A stretch of DNA of 64,000 nt. Origin: Butyrivibrio sp. INlla14. Its GTDB lineage: Bacteria > Bacillota > Clostridia > Lachnospirales > Lachnospiraceae. How positions within the stretch are numbered: position 1 is the first letter of the stretch; each line of letters starts with the position of its first letter. The stretch lies in assembly GCF_900102515.1 (NCBI RefSeq), contig NZ_FMVS01000007.1, positions 1 through 64,000 on the forward strand, in the 5' to 3' direction. A program made the position numbers and the translations under genes. The notes under the pieces were generated by a model. It made no database searches, was not told the DNA's origin, and saw only the letters and a program-made list of their open reading frames with translations. Positions 59,082 through 64,000 of the stretch are shown here, in pieces.

Positions 59082-60308
59082 ATGAGCATAACAAGAGATC
59101 AACTTTATGAGACAGCATTCCGCTACAAGAAGGCAGGACTTTGGAAAACATTATGGGACAGCGAGGTCTTTGCCATAAAACTTAAGAGCGGTGAGATTGG
59201 ATATATCAGCATCATGGGTAAGAGCGGCGAGCATAACGCCCTGGGTCTTTATGTAGGCGATGAAGCCTTTGGAAGCTTCAGACTTCTGCAGGGACTTAAC
59301 TGGCATGAGATGCCAGACTACAAATTTCATGAAGCTCTTTTGCAGCAGAAGTGTCTGCAGATGGCGCTGGAGAGTAAGGACAACTTTATTCCGGAGGAAC
59401 TGAAAGAGGTAAGAGCCTATTGCAAGGCCAATCGTTTAAGACCATCAGGTAAAAATGCTTATCCCCAGTTTGTAAAATACGAACCAAACTATCATCCATG
59501 GAAGGTCCAGTCCCAGGAGGATATGGAAGCTCTCAATGAAGCAATGGAAGCATCCATCCTCATGGCAGAAGCTGTAAAAGAATTGGACCCGGAGGTCATG
59601 GGTATTATTTCTGTAGATGAGACTGTGGATGAAGTACCACTGTTTGAAGTAAAGGGTAAGTACCTCCATACTATTGGACTCATACCACTTCCATATCGTC
59701 AGGAAGAAAAGTATGAGTACATTACAGCGACTAATGAAGTATCAATCGCTGCAGTGAAGAAATTAAAACAGCAGGGCATCTGGGAGACAGAGTTCCTTAG
59801 AATGCTGGAGCCTGTTCAGAATAATCCGGAGGAGACACCACATTATCCGGCGCTCCTTCTTTGCGCCGAGAACAAGAGCGGCTACATGCTTCCTGTTCCA
59901 ATCGTGGAATATGTTGAGAGGAATCCCCAGCAGCTGGTAGAAGAATTTGCCAAGGCTTGGAAGATGCAGGGCATCTGCCCCAAGGAAGTGCGCTGCCGTG
60001 ATGAAAGAACCTTTGCCATGATTAAAGATTTCTGTGAGAAGGTCGGAGCAAAAGTCAGGATATATACGAAAGAGATGCCGGCCCTGGATGATGCGGAGCA
60101 GGCGCTTTTTGACAAATCCCTTGGAAGAGATCCTGAAGAAGCAATTCATCAGCTGGAGCAGGTCATCGATGAAATTCTCGGCATGAGCGATGAGGAACTC
60201 CGCCTTATGCCAAAGCCTATGATGGATGAACTGAAGCTCCTCATAGAGCATGAGATTTTCCCTGAGGAGATTGCACAGGAACTTAGGGAGAAGCTTAAAG
60301 GTATATGA
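59082..60308 (+). CDS. Conserved hypothetical protein (DUF6930/DUF7309-like)
   Basis: 408 residues. The N-terminal ~180 residues (LYETAFRYKKAGLWKTLWDS, YISIMGKSGEHNALGLYVGD) and the C-terminal half (GYMLPVPIVEYVERNPQQLV, CPKEVRCRDERTFAMIKDFC) match a two-domain hypothetical family that I know only as domains of unknown function. It is soluble. It overlaps the lipoprotein gene downstream by 4 bp. Probably cargo of the element. Confidence 0.65.
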   Translation: MSITRDQLYETAFRYKKAGLWKTLWDSEVFAIKLKSGEIGYISIMGKSGEHNALGLYVGDEAFGSFRLLQGLNWHEMPDYKFHEALLQQKCLQMALESKDNFIPEELKEVRAYCKANRLRPSGKNAYPQFVKYEPNYHPWKVQSQEDMEALNEAMEASILMAEAVKELDPEVMGIISVDETVDEVPLFEVKGKYLHTIGLIPLPYRQEEKYEYITATNEVSIAAVKKLKQQGIWETEFLRMLEPVQNNPEETPHYPALLLCAENKSGYMLPVPIVEYVERNPQQLVEEFAKAWKMQGICPKEVRCRDERTFAMIKDFCEKVGAKVRIYTKEMPALDDAEQALFDKSLGRDPEEAIHQLEQVIDEILGMSDEELRLMPKPMMDELKLLIEHEIFPEEIAQELREKLKGI

Positions 60309-62152
60309 TTGAAAGACTAAAGACTTATTCAAAAAGAATAATTGGAGTATTGTATGCTGCGATTATGGCTACGACAGTTGGATGTGGGAATAATGCATCG
60401 CTTGTAATAGAACAGCCGGAATCGACGGAGCAGGTTCGGAGTGCTGAAAATAGTATCTCTGAACAGCAAGAGGAACAGTATGTCCAGGATATTGGCACAG
60501 AAGATGAAGCAGATTCTGACCAGAAAGCATATGCTGAGATTCTTGATTGCTATTACTACGAACTCAAGAGTCAGCAGATATATGATGACTTTTGGATAAA
60601 TGCACCCTTTAATACCATGGCGACTTACGCGTATTCAAAAGATGGATATGATAAAACTGGTTCGCTTGATTATACGGGCTATGGCTTTGTTGATCTTAAT
60701 GGTGATGGAATCAATGAACTTATTATTGGGAATCTGTCGGATGATGAGAGACTGGATAAGATGGTCTATCTTATCAGTACTATCCACAATAATGTACCTT
60801 ATGGTGTTCTGACAAGCTCTGAGACCATAAACTATTATCTGTGCCAGGATAATAAGATAGGTTATGAGGCTCATGGGGTGGATTATAAGTGGTCAAATAC
60901 CTACAGATGGTATGAGTTTGCTGAGGACGGCTTGTCAACGGATTATATTGAGGGGGTTCAGTCATATAAGGGCGATGACGATAGTATGCTCTGGAAAAGA
61001 GAAGATGCCTATGGTAATGAAACTGATATTTCTCAAGATGAGGCTGAAAAAGCGCAAGAGAAGTATTTTTCAAGCAGAATCCAGGCAGAGCTGACTCCTT
61101 TTGCAGATTATTCACCAAAGAATCCTGAAGATTATTATGGTGACGATGCTGGAATGGTATTTGGCAAAGGGTATTCTTCATGGAATGAAGGGTATTTGGC
61201 TTACCTTAATGAAAACATGTCAAACGCTGAGTATGGTTTCATATATGCGCTTATATATGTTGACGATGATGATATTCCAGAGCTTGTTTGCGATTCTGGT
61301 GTTGAAGCTGGAGGATGCCAGATTCTTACGTTCTATGACGGACAAGTAAATGTTTTCCAAACTGCCAGACTGTACTTTACATACATTGAGAAGGGCGGCC
61401 TTTTGTGTAACTCTGAAGGTCATATGGGATATTATTACGATTATGTATACCGCTTAGAAAAAGGGAAGTGGAAACCAACATTTTCTGGGTCCTATTATGA
61501 GTTTGATGAGTCCCAAGAGATTGACTATGACGAAGAAACTGGACGATACCATACGCTTCACTATGAGGTAGATGGAGAGGAACTTGATGAGCAGACTTAT
61601 TTGGCCAAGCTAAAAGAGGCCTATGATGAGGAAAAGGCAAAAGAACCCGACAGTTATCTTCTTGTAGATGATCTTATGTCATATATTTCCGATGGCAAGA
61701 TGTATTCTGCAGATCATAGATATGAACTTGTTATAGAGGATTGTACATGGGAAGAGGCTGCGAAGAAGTGCGAGGAGAAAGGCGGCTATCTTGCTTCCAT
61801 GACATGTGACGAAGAATTTGATGCAGTCGATGCTCTTATCAAGGCTGAGGGGAAACAGAACTATTGCTTTTATATCGGAGCGAGATATATGGACTACGGC
61901 TTTGAATGGACTGAACCAGGTCTTATACAACGAGATTGCACTGGAAGTGGCTACTTCAAGCATTGGTTAGATATGTTCCCGAGTTACCGAGAAACTCTTC
62001 CTGATGGAACTGAGATACAAGAGGATTACTGTGAATATATCTACCGAAAGTCAGATGACAAATTTTATATCAATGATGTTCCCAATGATGTGATTGCGTA
62101 TTATCCAGGATTTAAGGGATGTATGGGGTATATATGCGAATATGATAACTGA
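60305..62152 (+). CDS. Lipoprotein with a C-type-lectin-like domain
   Basis: 615 residues. A signal peptide with a lipobox (TTVGC) anchors it outside. An acidic linker leads to two related regions with Asp-rich turns such as VDLNGDGINELIIGN (calcium-loop-like) and VDDDDIPELVCDS. From residue ~480 a C-type-lectin-like domain is recognisable: YELVIEDCTWEEAAKKCEEK, GGYLASMTCDEEFDAVDALI and FYIGARYMDYGFEWTEPG. It probably binds a surface ligand. It overlaps the preceding stop (ATGA). A strong terminator follows. Confidence 0.75.
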   Translation: MIERLKTYSKRIIGVLYAAIMATTVGCGNNASLVIEQPESTEQVRSAENSISEQQEEQYVQDIGTEDEADSDQKAYAEILDCYYYELKSQQIYDDFWINAPFNTMATYAYSKDGYDKTGSLDYTGYGFVDLNGDGINELIIGNLSDDERLDKMVYLISTIHNNVPYGVLTSSETINYYLCQDNKIGYEAHGVDYKWSNTYRWYEFAEDGLSTDYIEGVQSYKGDDDSMLWKREDAYGNETDISQDEAEKAQEKYFSSRIQAELTPFADYSPKNPEDYYGDDAGMVFGKGYSSWNEGYLAYLNENMSNAEYGFIYALIYVDDDDIPELVCDSGVEAGGCQILTFYDGQVNVFQTARLYFTYIEKGGLLCNSEGHMGYYYDYVYRLEKGKWKPTFSGSYYEFDESQEIDYDEETGRYHTLHYEVDGEELDEQTYLAKLKEAYDEEKAKEPDSYLLVDDLMSYISDGKMYSADHRYELVIEDCTWEEAAKKCEEKGGYLASMTCDEEFDAVDALIKAEGKQNYCFYIGARYMDYGFEWTEPGLIQRDCTGSGYFKHWLDMFPSYRETLPDGTEIQEDYCEYIYRKSDDKFYINDVPNDVIAYYPGFKGCMGYICEYDN

Positions 62153-62165
62153 ATAATGTAACTGA

Positions 62166-62195
62166 AACCCGGTCAAATGAAACTGACCGGGTTTT
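62166..62195 (+). terminator. Strong terminator after the lectin-like gene
   Basis: Perfect 10-bp arms AACCCGGTCA and TGACCGGGTT with an 8-nt loop, followed by TTT. Confidence 0.85.
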
Positions 62196-62297
62196 TGAAT
62201 AAAAAAATAAATGACTGGCGATGTATCATAGCGTGAGGGTCGGATTTGAATTATAATATTAATTGTGTAAACAATAACGCTAAAGGGAGCGATTTTT

Positions 62298-64000
62298 ATG
62301 AATAAACAACAGCTTGCAGCAAAAATATGGGAATCTGCAAATCAGATGCGATCCAAGATTGAAGCCAATGAATATAAGGATTATATTTTAGGCTTTATTT
62401 TTTATAAGTTCCTTTCTGACAAAGAGGAAAAGTATTTGCTTGGATTGGGCTATACAAAAGAAGATATGAATACGGTAACAGAAGATGATACTGAAATCAT
62501 GGAAGATGTTCAGAACAACATAGGTTATTTCATCTCATACCAGAATCTCTTCTCAACTTGGATTAATAAGGGAGTGGATTTTAATGTTGCAGATGTAAGG
62601 GATGCGTTGTCTGCATTTGAGAGATGCATTAATCCGCTGCAGAAAAAAGTATTTGAAAATATCTTTGAGACGTTGAGCGTAGGTCTTTCAAAGCTAGGTG
62701 ATACAGCTGCGAATCAGACCAAGGCTATTAGCGAACTTATCAGACTGATTGCAGATATTCCGATGGATGGCAAGCAGGATTATGATGTTCTTGGCTTTAT
62801 TTATGAATATCTTATTTCAAACTTTGCGGCTAATGCCGGAAAGAAAGCGGGAGAGTTCTACACTCCTCATGAAGTATCAATACTCATGAGTGAGATTGTG
62901 GCTAACCACCTGAAGGATAGAAGTGAAATAGAAATATTTGATCCAACTTCTGGATCAGGTAGCTTGCTGATAAATATTGGTAAGAGCATTGCAAAATATC
63001 TTGGCGACAGTGACAAGATTAAGTATTATGCCCAGGAACTGAAGCAGAATACTTACAATCTTACAAGAATGAATCTGGTTATGAGGGGAATCCTTCCAAG
63101 CAATATCTTCACTCGTAATGGAGATACATTGGAAGAAGACTGGCCATATTTCGATGAGAATGATCGCATTGGAACCTACAGACCATTGTATGTTGATGCG
63201 GTTGTATCAAATCCTCCATATTCGCAAAAGTGGGATCCATCAGATAAGGACGCTGATCCTAGATATAAAGAGTATGGACTTGCTCCGAAGGGAAAGGCAG
63301 ATTATGCCTTCCTTTTACATGATCTTTACCATATTAAGCCTGATGGAATCATGACAATTGTATTACCGCATGGAGTGCTGTTCAGAGGTGGTGAGGAAGG
63401 TGCTATCAGAAAGAATCTTATTGAGAATAATAAGATAGATGCAATCATAGGTCTTCCGGCTAATATCTTCTTTGGAACAGGTATTCCAACCATAATTATG
63501 GTTCTTAAACAGAAGAGAGAAAACACGGATGTACTGATTATAGATGCATCTAAAGGTTTTGAGAAAGTTGGTAAGAATAATAAGCTTAGGGCATGTGATA
63601 TCAAGAAGATAGTTGATACTGTTATCGGAAGAAAACCCGAAGAAGGGTTTTCTGCAGTGGTTTCCAGAGAAGCGATCAGAGAAAATGATTACAACCTTAA
63701 TATTCCGCGCTATGTAGACTCTTCAGAGAAACCGGAGAAGTGGGACATCTATGCATCTATGTTTGGAGGAATTCCGAAGTCAGAAGTGGATGAACTTGCA
63801 GAGTACTGGGATGCATTCCCTAATTTAAGAAATGCTCTTTTTACAAACGCATCAGATCAGTATCTTTCTTTCACTGATTCAAACTTAAAGAAGCTTGTAA
63901 ATGACCATGAAGATGTAAGGGGATTCATGAATTATTATGAAAAAGCGTTTGACGGCTTGGATGCATTTTTGGGCAGAGAGCTGATTGATAACCAGGATAA
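62298..64000 (+). CDS. hsdM: Type I restriction-modification methylase subunit HsdM (partial, runs off the window)
   Basis: At least 567 residues without a stop before the window end. The N-terminal HsdM domain (QQLAAKIWESANQMRSKIEA, YKDYILGFIFYKFLSDKEEK) precedes the methylase: GEFYTPHEVSILMSEIVANH, FDPTSGSGSLLINIGKSIAK (SAM motif I) and VDAVVSNPPYSQKWD (NPPY catalytic motif). It methylates adenine and, with HsdR and HsdS, forms a restriction system; those genes should follow. A TATAAT lies 40 bp upstream at 62252-62257. It is the last gene seen of the element's cargo. Confidence 0.95.
   Translation, partial: MNKQQLAAKIWESANQMRSKIEANEYKDYILGFIFYKFLSDKEEKYLLGLGYTKEDMNTVTEDDTEIMEDVQNNIGYFISYQNLFSTWINKGVDFNVADVRDALSAFERCINPLQKKVFENIFETLSVGLSKLGDTAANQTKAISELIRLIADIPMDGKQDYDVLGFIYEYLISNFAANAGKKAGEFYTPHEVSILMSEIVANHLKDRSEIEIFDPTSGSGSLLINIGKSIAKYLGDSDKIKYYAQELKQNTYNLTRMNLVMRGILPSNIFTRNGDTLEEDWPYFDENDRIGTYRPLYVDAVVSNPPYSQKWDPSDKDADPRYKEYGLAPKGKADYAFLLHDLYHIKPDGIMTIVLPHGVLFRGGEEGAIRKNLIENNKIDAIIGLPANIFFGTGIPTIIMVLKQKRENTDVLIIDASKGFEKVGKNNKLRACDIKKIVDTVIGRKPEEGFSAVVSREAIRENDYNLNIPRYVDSSEKPEKWDIYASMFGGIPKSEVDELAEYWDAFPNLRNALFTNASDQYLSFTDSNLKKLVNDHEDVRGFMNYYEKAFDGLDAFLGRELIDNQD

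Overview
The window reads as a chromosomal segment of a low-GC, anaerobic Firmicute, most likely Lachnospiraceae (Butyrivibrio or Pseudobutyrivibrio-like). The basis is the housekeeping gene order (argF, birA, coaX, a small DUF6145-like protein, dusB, greA, lysS), a SAM-I riboswitch in front of metK, a SleB-type hydrolase, and a conjugative element of the C. difficile CD11xx type common in gut and rumen Clostridia. The assignment comes from protein recognition only.

Region 1 (1-13.9 kb) is an accessory island. Almost every gene is small, on the plus strand and tightly packed: a DUF1016 nuclease-like protein, three GNAT acetyltransferases plus a GNAT-HD fusion, a flavodoxin-fold reductase, an ASCH protein, a histidine phosphatase, a Nudix hydrolase, two SAM methyltransferases, a phosphotransferase that lacks its N-lobe, a CD3324-type DNA-binding protein and a P-loop kinase. 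Within it lie two paralogous proteins with a PD-(D/E)XK-like C-terminal domain (6941-7999 and 12293-13096). Each is preceded by its own tandem array of DNA hairpins (a 62-bp period at 6599-6920, and four GACACT/AGTGT hairpins at 11981-12237). This pairing is the best candidate here for an undescribed system. The island ends in a gene graveyard (13.95-15.76 kb): a broken BRO-family antirepressor facing a broken TIR-transmembrane-beta-propeller gene.

Region 2 (15.9-35.0 kb) is core chromosome: a lipoprotein, SAM-I riboswitch and metK, a small PH-like protein, dnaE (minus strand), pfkA, an SpoU-type rRNA/tRNA methyltransferase, proC, an SH3-SleB cell-wall hydrolase, argF, birA, coaX (preceded by a cluster of DnaA boxes), the DUF6145-like protein, dusB, greA and lysS.

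Region 3 (35.0-64 kb) is an integrative and conjugative element, or two nested ones, starting just after lysS. A serine-recombinase module (35.25-36.9 kb) is followed by a diverged duplicate of the lysS 3' end (37.12-37.23 kb). Then come a DUF6462-parA-parB-repA maintenance module with iteron-like palindromes inside repA, a tRNA-Ala(GGC), an AAA/DUF4143 ATPase, a RelE/Phd-type toxin-antitoxin pair, and the transfer operon: PcfB, VirD4, Maff2, VirB6, PrgI, VirB4, an NlpC/P60 hydrolase, DUF4315, DUF4366, MobC and the relaxase. An oriT-like hairpin region follows the relaxase. Cargo continues with a lectin-like lipoprotein and a type I restriction methylase (hsdM) cut by the window end. The right end of the element is not in the window.
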